Source: G963701675 sp963701675
GTDB taxonomy: Bacteria; Planctomycetota; Planctomycetia; Gemmatales; Gemmataceae
DNA length: 64,000 nucleotides
Direction: 5' to 3'
Assembly: GCA_963701675.1 (NCBI GenBank)
Contig: OY969623.1
Span: forward strand, 1,860,001 to 1,924,000
Shown here piece by piece: positions 41,863 to 50,723 of this stretch (position 1 is its first letter; each line of letters opens with the position of its first letter). The notes under the pieces are model-generated. The model made no database searches and was not told the DNA's origin. It was given only the letters and a program-made list of their open reading frames with translations. The translations under genes were made by a program, and so were the position numbers.

Positions 41863-44231
41863 ATGCGGACCGTGTCGTCGACTCCCGCCGAGAGTATGCG
41901 CCGACCATCGGGGTGAAACTCCACGTCTGAAATGCCATCTATCCCGAGGCGGATTGCGTGGGAGGGATCAGTGGCTTTGTCTAGGCTGGCATTCCCAACG
42001 GCGGGATGGATTAGCGCGGGAGGCGGAGACGGTGGGAGCCTCCACAAACGCACACCGTTTTTTCCATGGCCGGAGCCCAGTCGTTTGCCATCAGCGCTAA
42101 ATGCCACGGTTCGCACAAGACTTTGCCGTGGCATGCTCAGCAGCGCCATCCCAGTTTTCAGGTCCCATAGACGCAGCGTATCAGCGTCTCCCGTCGCCAG
42201 AAGCCGTCCGCGAGGATCGCAGGCGACCGCATGCACCGGTCCGGGATGCACAATTGCCGGCCGACATTCTGTATTGGCGGACACATTCCAGAATCGCACA
42301 TGTCCGTCGTCACTGGCCGTGAGAATCATGTCGCCGTCTGGAGAAAAGGCGGCATCCCAGATATTTGCTCCGGATCCCACAGAAAGTCGGCGCAGCTCCG
42401 CTTTGCCCTCTTTCCAAATCTCCGCCACGTTTGCGAAACTGATGGTCGCTAGCTGTCTGCCATCAGCACTACATGTCATTCGCCAGGTCGGACCCTCCGG
42501 GATTATGCGCGGCGGTGGACGGCCCGTCGCGAACTCCCATAACCTTTCTGCGATCAATCCCTTCCGATCCACCTCCGATGACTGAGGCGCCGACTCGGTG
42601 CCGAGTAATTCGCCGTTCTCCACCGACCACCTGTGACGGGATCCGTCTGCGCAAAGGGTGTTTACGATTTGGCCATCGGTCTCAAAACGCGCCCATAGTA
42701 CTCGCTCTCGATGCTGGAGCTGGGAAAGCAGATTCCCGTTGTCCGCATCCCACACACGGGCGCAACAATCCTCGCACAGAGTTAGCGCCACCCGGCTATC
42801 GGGACTGAACTGAACGCTCACAACCTGATCGGGATGAGGCAGATGCCCGACTAATGTCGGATGGCGGCTTTGCCATGCGTCCATATCTAGCCGAAGAAGC
42901 TCCCGCAGTTCGTCAGCGGAATCGGGCGCATCTTTTAGTCCTTGAGCCAGCCACAGCAAACCAACGCCGATGTCGCCGCGACCGCATAGTTCTAGCCCTT
43001 TCGCCCGCGCGTCCCATGCGTTTTGCAGACGCAGCCCTTCCTCTGACAAAGCCGCCTTTCGAAATCCCAGGTAGCCGAATATCAAGATCGGTAATGCTAG
43101 TAACGTCACAACCAAGGCTGCTACGAGTGGCCGTCGCTGTTTCCATTTCCGCACACGCTGCCAAAGAGGCATACGGTGGGCGCGCGTCGGCTGACCGGCT
43201 AGGTAACGCTGGAGGTCTTCGCTGAGTTCGCTGGCCGTTGCGTAGCGATCATGTGGGTCCTTTTCCAGGCATTTCAGGCACACGGCTTCTAGCGCCGCTG
43301 GAACATCCTTCCGTAGGTGACGCAGTCGACGCGGCTCGTGCGTCGTCACCTGCTGCAACGTGTCGAACTTGTTGCGACCGCGGAAAGGCGGTAGCCCGGC
43401 CAGCAATTCATAGAGCACTGCCCCGAGACCGTACACGTCGGTGGGGCGACCCAACAGCTCCGGCCGCCCATCCGTCTGCTCCGGGGCCATATACTCGGGA
43501 GTTCCTGCGACTGTGGCGGAGGTTGTTTCATTGGCGACCGTTCCTGCGGCAGTCGTGTCGAAGCACTTGGCGAGTCCGAAATCGGTGAGCCGTGGTATTC
43601 CAGATGTCGCCAACTCGGCATCGGGTAAAGCACCGCGGGGCAACGGTCCCAAAAGGACGTTGCTGGGCTTGATGTCGCGGTGCAATATGCGATGGTCATG
43701 CAAGTACTCGACGCCCCGCGCAAGGGCCGCCACGAGTGTCGCCGCGGTCCGTGGGGGTACCGGTTCAACCTGGCTTTGTAGCCAAGCTGTTAAGGTTGTT
43801 TCATTGGCATAGGCGGAAGCGATGTAACAGATGGCGCCGACTTCACCTGCCTCATAGATCGGCACCAATCCAGGGTGGTCCAACCCGACCGTGAGCCGGG
43901 CTTCTTGCAAGAAACGATCACGCAAATCTGGATCGAGCAGCGCCTCTAGACGCGGAAGCTTGAGCGCCACCTCGCGGTGTTTGAGAGTGTCTGTGGCAAG
44001 AAAAACAATCCCATTGCCACCGCGCCCCAGTTCGCGATGAATGCGAAACTTACCCAACCATCCGCTGCCAGTTAGCCAATCGAAAGAGGGCACCTCGGGC
44101 GGCTCTGTGCCGTCAGGATCAAGCGACGTGCGCGGCCAGGCCCGCTCCAATTCCACCAAACTATCGCGCAAAACGAAACAGGCGCAACTGGTCCGGAGGT
44201 AAGTCTGGTTCCGATTCCCATTCCGGCGCAC
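41775..44231 (-). CDS. Ser/Thr protein kinase with WD40 repeats, main frame of a frameshifted gene
   Basis: The intact protein probably begins at ATG 44301 (MSRDDAHSLDELLAALDMQL), in another frame. One extra base in TTTT/AAAA 44170-44173 shifts it into this frame at RDSLVELERAWPR. The kinase domain has glycine loop ELGRGGNGIVF, Lys in EVALKLP, HRDIKPSNVLL, TDFGLAKCF and GTPEYMAPEQ. A membrane segment follows (PLVAALVVTLLALPILIFGY), then WD40 repeats (VVSVQFSPDSRVALTLCEDC, AAFSPDGDMILTASDDGHVR) that continue in the 41053-41862 frame. The reconstituted protein is about 1,080 residues. The two slips cancel, so the last part is back in the starting frame. The sigma gene overlaps the 44301 start as ATGA. 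Confidence 0.93.
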   Translation of the reverse strand: MRRNGNRNQTYLRTSCACFVLRDSLVELERAWPRTSLDPDGTEPPEVPSFDWLTGSGWLGKFRIHRELGRGGNGIVFLATDTLKHREVALKLPRLEALLDPDLRDRFLQEARLTVGLDHPGLVPIYEAGEVGAICYIASAYANETTLTAWLQSQVEPVPPRTAATLVAALARGVEYLHDHRILHRDIKPSNVLLGPLPRGALPDAELATSGIPRLTDFGLAKCFDTTAAGTVANETTSATVAGTPEYMAPEQTDGRPELLGRPTDVYGLGAVLYELLAGLPPFRGRNKFDTLQQVTTHEPRRLRHLRKDVPAALEAVCLKCLEKDPHDRYATASELSEDLQRYLAGQPTRAHRMPLWQRVRKWKQRRPLVAALVVTLLALPILIFGYLGFRKAALSEEGLRLQNAWDARAKGLELCGRGDIGVGLLWLAQGLKDAPDSADELRELLRLDMDAWQSRHPTLVGHLPHPDQVVSVQFSPDSRVALTLCEDCCARVWDADNGNLLSQLQHRERVLWARFETDGQIVNTLCADGSRHRWSVENGELLGTESAPQSSEVDRKGLIAERLWEFATGRPPPRIIPEGPTWRMTCSADGRQLATISFANVAEIWKEGKAELRRLSVGSGANIWDAAFSPDGDMILTASDDGHVRFWNVSANTECRPAIVHPGPVHAVACDPRGRLLATGDADTLRLWDLKTGMALLSMPRQSLVRTVAFSADGKRLGSGHGKNGVRLWRLPPSPPPALIHPAVGNASLDKATDPSHAIRLGIDGISDVEFHPDGRRILSAGVDDTVRIWDPETVNRQCCAVEAKSHSAGSLSIQQA

Positions 44232-44301
44232 CGCCCGCAGCCAGTTGCATGTCCAAAGCGGCTAGAAGCTCGTCCAGTGAATGAGCGTCGTCGCGACTCA
44301 T
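44161..44301 (-). CDS. N-terminal segment of the kinase-WD40 gene in its own frame
   Basis: From ATG 44301 the sequence MSRDDAHSLDELLAALDMQL continues to PDLPPDQLRLFRFAR and stops. This is the usual short helical lead of planctomycete kinases. Removing one T from the coding-strand TTTT at 44170-44173 joins LRLFR to LRDSLVELERAWP of the kinase frame. The ATG overlaps the corrected sigma factor stop, which supports this as the true start. Confidence 0.75.
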   Translation of the reverse strand: MSRDDAHSLDELLAALDMQLAAGGAPEWESEPDLPPDQLRLFRFAR

Positions 44302-44848
44302 TTGAACGCCTTCAATTCCTCGCCTAATTTTACCAGGGCGCGGGTCCATAACTTGCGCCCGCTCCAGCCGAACACCCAAGAACCTTGCCAACCTCTTCAG
44401 AACTGAAGCTCCGAAAGTGATGCAGTTCAATCGTCAACTGATAGTGAGCCGGCAAACGCCGTAACGCCAATTCCAGGGCAGTCGAACATTCGCGATCGAC
44501 ACCTTGTTGAAGCGGAGTAGTCGCACGTCCCGCGAGCGTTGCGGGCAACGCTTGCCTGGGCGTACGGAACTCCGCTTGTCGGAGAATATTGAGCAAGCAG
44601 TGGAGCAGAATCTGTTTCAGCCAGATCAATAACTGCCGCTCGGATTGGCCGCGGAATTGGTGAAACTTCTGGCATGCCCGCAAATAGGTTTCTTGAACCA
44701 AGCTGGAGTGGCGCAACCGGCTTTGGAGCCTGTGCGGCACGTGATTCTCCGCGATGACGCGGATATAACCGTTGCACGATTGCAGAAGCTCGCCCAGCGC
44801 TTCCGCTGATCCCTTTCGTGCGGCCTCGAGTGTAGATGCAAAGCCCAT
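44298..44848 (-). CDS. ECF-type RNA polymerase sigma factor with a frameshift near its end
   Basis: From ATG 44848: region 2 (EAARKGSAEALGELLQSCNG, LRHSSLVQETYLRACQKFHQ, FRGQSERQLLIWLKQILLHC) and region 4 (LELALRRLPAHYQLTIELHH, FRSFSSEEVGKVLGCSAGA). As written, the frame then runs to a premature TAA at 44330. Adding one G to the coding-strand GGG (CCC at 44358-44360) restores the expected end GRKLWTRALVKLGEELKAFK and a TGA at 44298 that overlaps the kinase ATG. This is the third sigma-kinase pair of the window. Confidence 0.9.
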
Positions 44849-45671
44849 GGAGAGACATCACCTATCTAAGACACAAGAATTGAGAAAACAGGACGCTTAC
44901 TTTCGGAGATTAGCATATCCGCTGGACTTAGGCGGAGCAAGAATAAGGGCCGAATGACCGCTGCCGGCACTGCCGGCACAGCCTGAAGAATTTCTCACTT
45001 TTTTTGAAATATTGCGCGTCAGCTTTCGCAGAAAAGTGTGTCTCATGAAGGCGACGAGTGAGCCACGTGTTCACCACCTAGCGGGGTTCCGATTACTACC
45101 GCGCCCAACCACTGTGAGTATCGGCACAGACACAGTTGAATGAAATGAACGAGTGGAATATTGGTTTCGGCGTCGCTTCAGTACTAGGGCCGTCGGCAAG
45201 CTTAATGCCCGCGCCTGCCGGCGGCCATCGCCCCGACCTGCTATCTTTTCATCAATTTGCTTGACGGCGTGAGGCCGCCGCTTACACTAGAGGCGTCCCG
45301 CTCTCGGGCCATTGGTGACTGGGCGACGCCGGTGGTCCAGGCGGGACGTTCATTTCCGGCCAAACAAATTCGCGTTCTGCAGGCGCGACTTCTGGCTTCT
45401 GATTCTTGCTAATCGTCTTGTAAGGGATCAAGATTACTGGCTATTGGTGGCCTGTGGGGTGTTTGGTTGGAATGGTTCTTGGCATCCCGGCGGTTTCCGT
45501 AACGATGCGAAGACCAACAGGGGTTCGATGCATCCCAAGATTCCCTGAGTCGACACAGCCGATTTGCAAGGCTCTTATAACTAGGGTTCCGGCAGACGCC
45601 GCCGCAGCGAGAAGGTGTGACGGCTCAGCAACACGAGCGCGATGATCTGAAATGAGCACAAGGAGCCCGAC
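44849..45671. other. Intergenic region upstream of the TPR-CHAT gene
   Basis: About 820 bases without a supported gene. It contains a segment (44987-45073) that recurs upstream of the second TPR-CHAT gene; see the repeat entry. The divergent sigma factor and TPR-CHAT promoters should lie here. AAGGAG at 45659-45664 serves ATG 45672. Confidence 0.5.
44987..45073 (+). repeat. Repeat shared by the upstream regions of two TPR-CHAT genes, copy 1
   Basis: AATATTGCGCGTCAGCTT, GTGTCTCATGAAGGCGACG and GAGCCACGTGTTCA align, with a few changes, to 57493-57577. Identity by eye is about 85 percent. The aligned block includes an ATGAAGGCGACG that could start a short ORF in both copies. Confidence 0.8.
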
Positions 45672-48600
45672 ATGCGAAGTTCTCCGCCATGGCTGATCGC
45701 TAATGTGGCGATCAGTGTGTTGACAGTGATCTTGTTCGCCGGCTTTCCGGCTGCCGACGAACCCAAGCCCGCGTCGGATGAACCGAAGCCGCTGACCCAA
45801 GTAGAGCAGGAGAAGCTCAAGGAACGCGACCGCCTGAAGAAGGAAGTGGAGACGTTTCGGAAAGATGAGAAACTCGTCGAGGCAGTGGCCGCCTGCGAGA
45901 AGCAGCTGGCCATCGAACGGCAGGTTTGGGGTGATTTGCACGATGATGTGGTCGATTCGCTAAGTCAATTGGTGGAGTTGCACGAGGACCGCGAGGATTT
46001 TGCAGCCGCTCGAAAGGCGCGTAGCGAGGTATTACAGATTCAGACGAAGCGCTACGCGGAGAACAACTGGCGCGTCGGTGATGCCCGCCGCGCATTGGCC
46101 GATGGCGAACGTCTTGCACAAATGCCGTCCGAGCATCGGAACGAACTAAGGGAAGCCCGACGGCTGAGTAATGTTGGGGACCGCTTTTTCCGTCAAGGAA
46201 AGTATGCTGAGGCGGTTGACTATTGCCGTAAAGCTCTAAGAATCTATGAGGCACGCTTAGGTCCTGAGCACCCTGACACCGCCAGTTGCTTGATCAACTT
46301 GGGCTACAGACTTCAGGCTCAAGGTAAGTTTCTCGAGGCGCGGCAATACTACGATCGGGCCTTGGTCATCAACACGACGACACTAGGAGTAGAGCATCCA
46401 GACACATCCATCGTCCTGAACAATATAGGGCATTTGCTTCTGCTACAAGGGGACTCTCGTCGGGCACAGCCGTTCATCGAGCAGGCTTTGGCCATCCGTA
46501 CAAGAACACTAGGCGCCGAACATCCTCGTACCGCCACCACCTTGAACAATATGGGGCAAGTCGTCGAAGCGCAGGGAGATTACGAGAGGGCACAGCGGTA
46601 CTACGAGCAGGCTCTGGCGATCCGAAAGAAAACTCTGGGCCCAGAACACGCTCTTACGGCAGCGACTCTACACAACCTAGGGGCGAACCATAAGTTTCGG
46701 GGAAACTACCCAAGGGCGCGGCAATACTACGAGCAGGCTTTGGCTATAAGCAAGAAAGTCTTGGGCCCCGAACATCCAGACATTGCTGTCACCATGAGCA
46801 ATTTGGGTCTCGTGCTTCAGGAGCAAGGAGAATTGGCGGGGGCGCGGTCGTACCAGATGCAGGCCCTGGCTATTAACAAAAAAGCGCTAGGCCCCGACAA
46901 CCCCCGCGTCGCCCTAAGTCTCAACAACCTTGGCATGTTGCTCCAAGAGCAAGGAGAGTACGCGAGCGCTCGTCAGTGTTATGAACAAGCCCTCACCATT
47001 GCCAAGACGGTACTGGGCGTCGAACATCCCTACACGGCCAGGAGTCTGAACAATCTGGGGAGCCTGCTTATGTCGCAGGGGGACTACGCGGGCGCAAGGC
47101 AGTATTTCGAGCAGGCCTTGGCGGCTCGGAAAAAAGTCCTGGGGCCCGAGCACCCTGACACCGCACAGGGCATGAGCAATCTGGGGAGCCTGCTGATGTC
47201 GCAGGGGAACTACGCGGGTGCAAGGCCGTATTTCGAGCAAGCCTTGGCGGTTAAGAAGAAAGTCCTGGGCCCGGAACATCCCGACACCGCAGGATGCATG
47301 AGCAACCTGGGGCCCTTGCTTCAGTCGCAGGGAGACTACACGGGCGCGAGGCCGTATTTCGAGCGGGCCTTGGCAGTTCAGAAGAAAGTCCTGGGCCCGG
47401 AACATCCCGACACCGCAGGATGCATGAGCAACCTGGGGTGCTTGCTTCAGTCGCAGGGAGACTACACGGGCGCGAGACCATATTTCGAGCAGGCTTTGGC
47501 AGTTAAGAAGAAAGTCCTGGGCCTTCAACATCCCGGAACGGCCACGACTCTGAACAATCTGGGATGTCTGCTTACTGAGCACGGGGACTACATCGGCGCA
47601 CGGTCGTCCCACGAGGAGGCCTTGGCCATCCGCAAGAAGGCACTCGGTTCTGAACATCCCCTGACAGCTACGAGCTTGAACAACCTGGGCTCGTTGCTTT
47701 CGGCACAGGGAGACTACGTTGGTGCACGTCCCAATTTCGACGAAGCGTTGGCCATCCAAAAAAAGGTACTGGGGCCCGAACATCCCGACACGGCTGATAG
47801 CCTGAACAACCTGGGGCACTTACTTTACGAACAGGGGCACTACCCCGAGGCCCGGGCCTATTATGATCAAGCTTTGGCCGTCCGCAAGAAAGCGCTGGGC
47901 CCCGAGCATCCGAAGACGGCCGATAGCCTGAACAAGCTTGGACTCTTGCTTCTTTCACAAGGAGATTACGCCGGTGCCCGCCCTTGTTTTGAACAAGCCT
48001 TAGCCATTCGTAAGAATGTTCTGAGCCTCCAGCATCCCGACACAGCCGAAAGCCTAAATAACCTCGGCCTCTTGCTTTTTGAGCAGGGAGACTACGCTGC
48101 CGGGCGGCCCTACCTCGAGCAAGCACTGGGAATATGGGAGAAAGTGCTTGGTCCCGAGCATTCCCTGACGGGAATTGCGCTGAACAACCTCGGTTCATTG
48201 CTGGAGGAGCAAAAGGACTACGCCGGTGCCCGGCCCCACTTCGAACGGTCCCTCGCCATCAGTAGAAAGATCCTAGGTACCGAGCATCCTCGCACAGCGG
48301 CCAGTCTGAATAACATGGGCTGGCTGCTTCAGTCGCAGGGGAACTACGCGGAGGCGCGCCAGTATTACGAAGAGTCACTTGCCATCCGTACGAGAGCCCT
48401 GGGGCGTGAACATCCTCAGACTGCCAACAGCCTCGACAACCTAGGCCTTTTGCTGCACTCGCAAGGAGATCCAGCACGTGCGCGGCAGTATTACGCGCGG
48501 GCTGTGGCTATCACTCAAGCCAATCTGGACTTAGCCGCCGACGGTTTGGCCGAGCGCCAGCAATTGGCCATGGCTGATTTCCTGCGCCACCGCCTCGACG

Positions 48601-48995
48601 CCTATGTGACGATCGCCCCCAACGCGGATGTGCCCGGGAAAGAAGTCTACGCACCGCTTCTGCAAACGAAGGGTGCCGTCCTAGCGAGGCAACAACGCCT
48701 GCGCCTTGCTAGGCAGCACCCGGAACTCAAGGAACAATGGGAGCGGTTTCAAAGCGTTAGTAACCGGCTGGCTACCCTCACCTTTGCCAGCCCCGGCCCC
48801 GAGCGGCGCGAGAACTGGCGTCGCCAGCTCGACGACGCGACGCGAGAAAAGGAAGCGTTGGAGTTCGAGCTGATGCGCCTCAGCTTAAGCTATCGGCGAC
48901 AGAAGGAGCCTACAACGGTGTACGCCCGAAAGGTTACAGTCGACACTGCCAGCGGGAACCGTGCTTATCGACCTACTGGAATACACGCACTATAG
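45672..48995 (+). CDS. TPR-repeat portion of a secreted TPR-CHAT protein
   Basis: The start is ATG 45672 with AAGGAG upstream. A signal peptide is likely (ANVAISVLTVILFAGFPAAD). A Lys/Glu-rich coil (EQEKLKERDRLKKEVETFRK) leads into about 19 TPR units of 42 residues with a kinesin-light-chain/NPHP3-like consensus (LGPEHPDTAxxLNNLGxLLxxQGDYxxARxYxEQAL). After the repeats comes the CHAT-associated helical linker (ADFLRHRLDAYVTIAPNADV). The last 30 residues of this frame are spurious: one extra C in CC 48909-48910 shifts it away from the CHAT frame. Without it, RRQKE continues as LQRCTPERLQSTLPAGTVLI into the ORF at 48961. Confidence 0.93.
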   Translation: MRSSPPWLIANVAISVLTVILFAGFPAADEPKPASDEPKPLTQVEQEKLKERDRLKKEVETFRKDEKLVEAVAACEKQLAIERQVWGDLHDDVVDSLSQLVELHEDREDFAAARKARSEVLQIQTKRYAENNWRVGDARRALADGERLAQMPSEHRNELREARRLSNVGDRFFRQGKYAEAVDYCRKALRIYEARLGPEHPDTASCLINLGYRLQAQGKFLEARQYYDRALVINTTTLGVEHPDTSIVLNNIGHLLLLQGDSRRAQPFIEQALAIRTRTLGAEHPRTATTLNNMGQVVEAQGDYERAQRYYEQALAIRKKTLGPEHALTAATLHNLGANHKFRGNYPRARQYYEQALAISKKVLGPEHPDIAVTMSNLGLVLQEQGELAGARSYQMQALAINKKALGPDNPRVALSLNNLGMLLQEQGEYASARQCYEQALTIAKTVLGVEHPYTARSLNNLGSLLMSQGDYAGARQYFEQALAARKKVLGPEHPDTAQGMSNLGSLLMSQGNYAGARPYFEQALAVKKKVLGPEHPDTAGCMSNLGPLLQSQGDYTGARPYFERALAVQKKVLGPEHPDTAGCMSNLGCLLQSQGDYTGARPYFEQALAVKKKVLGLQHPGTATTLNNLGCLLTEHGDYIGARSSHEEALAIRKKALGSEHPLTATSLNNLGSLLSAQGDYVGARPNFDEALAIQKKVLGPEHPDTADSLNNLGHLLYEQGHYPEARAYYDQALAVRKKALGPEHPKTADSLNKLGLLLLSQGDYAGARPCFEQALAIRKNVLSLQHPDTAESLNNLGLLLFEQGDYAAGRPYLEQALGIWEKVLGPEHSLTGIALNNLGSLLEEQKDYAGARPHFERSLAISRKILGTEHPRTAASLNNMGWLLQSQGNYAEARQYYEESLAIRTRALGREHPQTANSLDNLGLLLHSQGDPARARQYYARAVAITQANLDLAADGLAERQQLAMADFLRHRLDAYVTIAPNADVPGKEVYAPLLQTKGAVLARQQRLRLARQHPELKEQWERFQSVSNRLATLTFASPGPERRENWRRQLDDATREKEALEFELMRLSLSYRRQKEPTTVYARKVTVDTASGNRAYRPTGIHAL
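47045..47560 (+). repeat. Near-identical 126-bp TPR-coding repeats
   Basis: Four successive units within the TPR gene are much more alike in DNA than the rest. For example CCCGACACCGCAGGATGCAT and TCGCAGGGAGACTACACGGG recur exactly 126 bp apart. The period equals one 42-residue TPR unit, so the array expanded recently by whole-repeat duplication. Confidence 0.85.
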
Positions 48996-50277
48996 TCCAC
49001 CGCCATCAAATAAGGGGAGGATGCTCCGCGAGCGGCGTGTAATGGCCATTGTCGTAAGCTCGGACAAGCCCGTCCTTCAGATCGATCTCGGCCGGGTGGC
49101 ACCCATTACGACGGCAGTGGCGCAATGGCGTGAAACGTTCGGCGATGACGCCTCCAATGGCGAAGTTCACGCAGCAGCCCGGTTGCGCAAGCTAGTCGTG
49201 GACCCATTGGAATCTCATATCAAGCATGCCAAGGTCATACTTATCTCGCCCGATGGCGCCCTGTCGCGCATCCCATTTACAGCACTTCCGGGCAAAAAGC
49301 CAGGCGCTTACCTCGTCGAAGAACTCGCAATTGCGGTGGTGCCAGTACCGCAACTTCTGCCGGAATTGCTTGACCGGCGCCCAGCTGAGGCGGCCGATCT
49401 ACCCTCGTTGCTGGTGGTGGGGGATGTCGATTACAACGCCGATCCCGGCAAGCATCAATTGCCAGCTGATCCCCGACAGGTGGGGGCGGCGTCGCGTGCC
49501 GGCCCTTTCCGTAACTGGAATCGCATCAGTGGAACACGAGCCGAGATGGACGCCATCAAGGACTCGTTCGCGAAACGCTTTTCTGGGGGGAAGATCATAA
49601 CGCTTCGCCATGACAAGGCCACGGAAGTTGCCTTGCGAGACGAAGCGTCGCGGCATCCTTATCTTCACTTGGCGACGCATGGCTTCTTCGCACCAGAAGA
49701 GATGAAATCCGCATTGGCCTCTGCGCCCGGTGAAAGATTTAGGCCAGGCGACATGTTTCAGCACCACCCAGTCACCGGCTTCCACCCTGGCCTGCTCTCG
49801 GGACTCGTCCTTGCCGGTGCCAATCGACCCGCTGAGATCGAAAAAGACGACGGCATTCTAACGGCCCTCGAAGTCGCTTCGCTCGATCTCACAAACGTCG
49901 AGCTTGCCGTCCTCTCCGCCTGCGACACCGGTCTCGGCGAAGTCGCGGGCGGCGAAGGTTTGCTCGGCTTGCAACGCGCCTTCCAAACGGCTGGGGCGCG
50001 CACGGTGGTCGCTAGTTTGTGGCAGGTCAGCGACAGCGCAACGCAGATGCTCATGGCGCGTTTCTATGAAAACCTCTGGAACAAAGAGAAACCGATGTCC
50101 AAGTTGGAAGCACTTCGCCAAGCACAAATCTGGATGTTACGCGAAGTGCCAAAAGACCCGAAATTGATGGGCAAACTCCGCGGCGTGGAGTTTGTCGATA
50201 AGGATCGTGCACCGAAGGACGGGCCGTTGTCTCCCAAGTATTGGGCCAGCTTCGTCCTCTCCGGCGATTGGCGATAA
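48961..50277 (+). CDS. CHAT peptidase domain of the TPR-CHAT protein (separate frame)
   Basis: The frame begins in the CHAT domain (LIDLLEYTHYSPPPSNKGRM) and carries ISPDGALSRIPFTALPG, the catalytic His in YLHLATHGFF and the catalytic Cys in LAVLSACDTGLGEVAGGEG, ending PLSPKYWASFVLSGDWR. CHAT domains are caspase-like cysteine peptidases that are usually coupled to a recognition module; here that module is the upstream TPR array. It is the end of the 45672 gene after a one-base slip at 48909-48910. The joined protein would be about 1,535 residues. The GTG at 48961 has no ribosome-binding site and is not a credible start. Confidence 0.93.
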   Translation: MLIDLLEYTHYSPPPSNKGRMLRERRVMAIVVSSDKPVLQIDLGRVAPITTAVAQWRETFGDDASNGEVHAAARLRKLVVDPLESHIKHAKVILISPDGALSRIPFTALPGKKPGAYLVEELAIAVVPVPQLLPELLDRRPAEAADLPSLLVVGDVDYNADPGKHQLPADPRQVGAASRAGPFRNWNRISGTRAEMDAIKDSFAKRFSGGKIITLRHDKATEVALRDEASRHPYLHLATHGFFAPEEMKSALASAPGERFRPGDMFQHHPVTGFHPGLLSGLVLAGANRPAEIEKDDGILTALEVASLDLTNVELAVLSACDTGLGEVAGGEGLLGLQRAFQTAGARTVVASLWQVSDSATQMLMARFYENLWNKEKPMSKLEALRQAQIWMLREVPKDPKLMGKLRGVEFVDKDRAPKDGPLSPKYWASFVLSGDWR

Positions 50278-50542
50278 ATCATGGATGCCTGCTTCTTTGA
50301 CCCTTTTTCATCCGTCTGAGAGGAAATTGCTTTTCGAGCGGAATTGATGTAATTGGCGGAGGCCAGTTTGTGAGTTGGCGCCAAACTTTTTGATTGGGGA
50401 GCCCATCGCGGCCCGATATGGACCGCGTGGGAAGAGTTCGCCGTCACCCGCTTTGAAGATCTTACGTCCGCGAAGTCGAGATTCTTTAACGAATTTCTCT
50501 CGTGACACGCAGCGGTGCGCATAACTGCCTTCGGAGCATACT
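50278..50542. other. Intergenic region, no gene seen
   Basis: About 265 bases between the CHAT stop and the next LExLE protein. No terminator with a clear stem and T-run was found. CGGAG at 50532-50536 precedes ATG 50543. Confidence 0.5.
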
Positions 50543-50722
50543 ATGGCTCGCCGTACTGGATTGAAGCTGGAGGCTTGCGATTCAGGGAACTACCGCTTCA
50601 GCCGGCCTTGGCTGGAAGGGCTTGAGAAGCGTCTGCCCCTCGGCGATACCCTCCTGGGCTTTATGAGCGCGGCTTCTCTATTGCGCGCAAGCACCTGTCG
50701 CCGATGCGTCACTCACCTCTGA
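50543..50722 (+). CDS. N-terminal segment of the SBBP-repeat protein in its own frame
   Basis: From ATG 50543 the frame encodes MARRTGLKLEACDSGNYRFS followed by RPWLEGLEKRLPLGDTLLG, the shared LExLE motif, and then a TGA at 50720. Dropping one base in the GCGCGC stretch at 50683-50688 joins ASLL to AQAPVADASLTSELDSI of the following frame. It is therefore the missing start of the protein at 50724. Confidence 0.75.
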   Translation: MARRTGLKLEACDSGNYRFSRPWLEGLEKRLPLGDTLLGFMSAASLLRASTCRRCVTHL

Positions 50723-50723
50723 G

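Noticed and set aside
47045..47560. Regularly spaced near-identical DNA repeats resembling a CRISPR array
   Set aside because: Period is 126 bp, coding, and there are no unique spacers; these are TPR units.
46914..47819. 301-codon minus-strand frame with repeating sequence
   Set aside because: Antisense of the 42-residue TPR repeats; the repetition comes from the coding strand.
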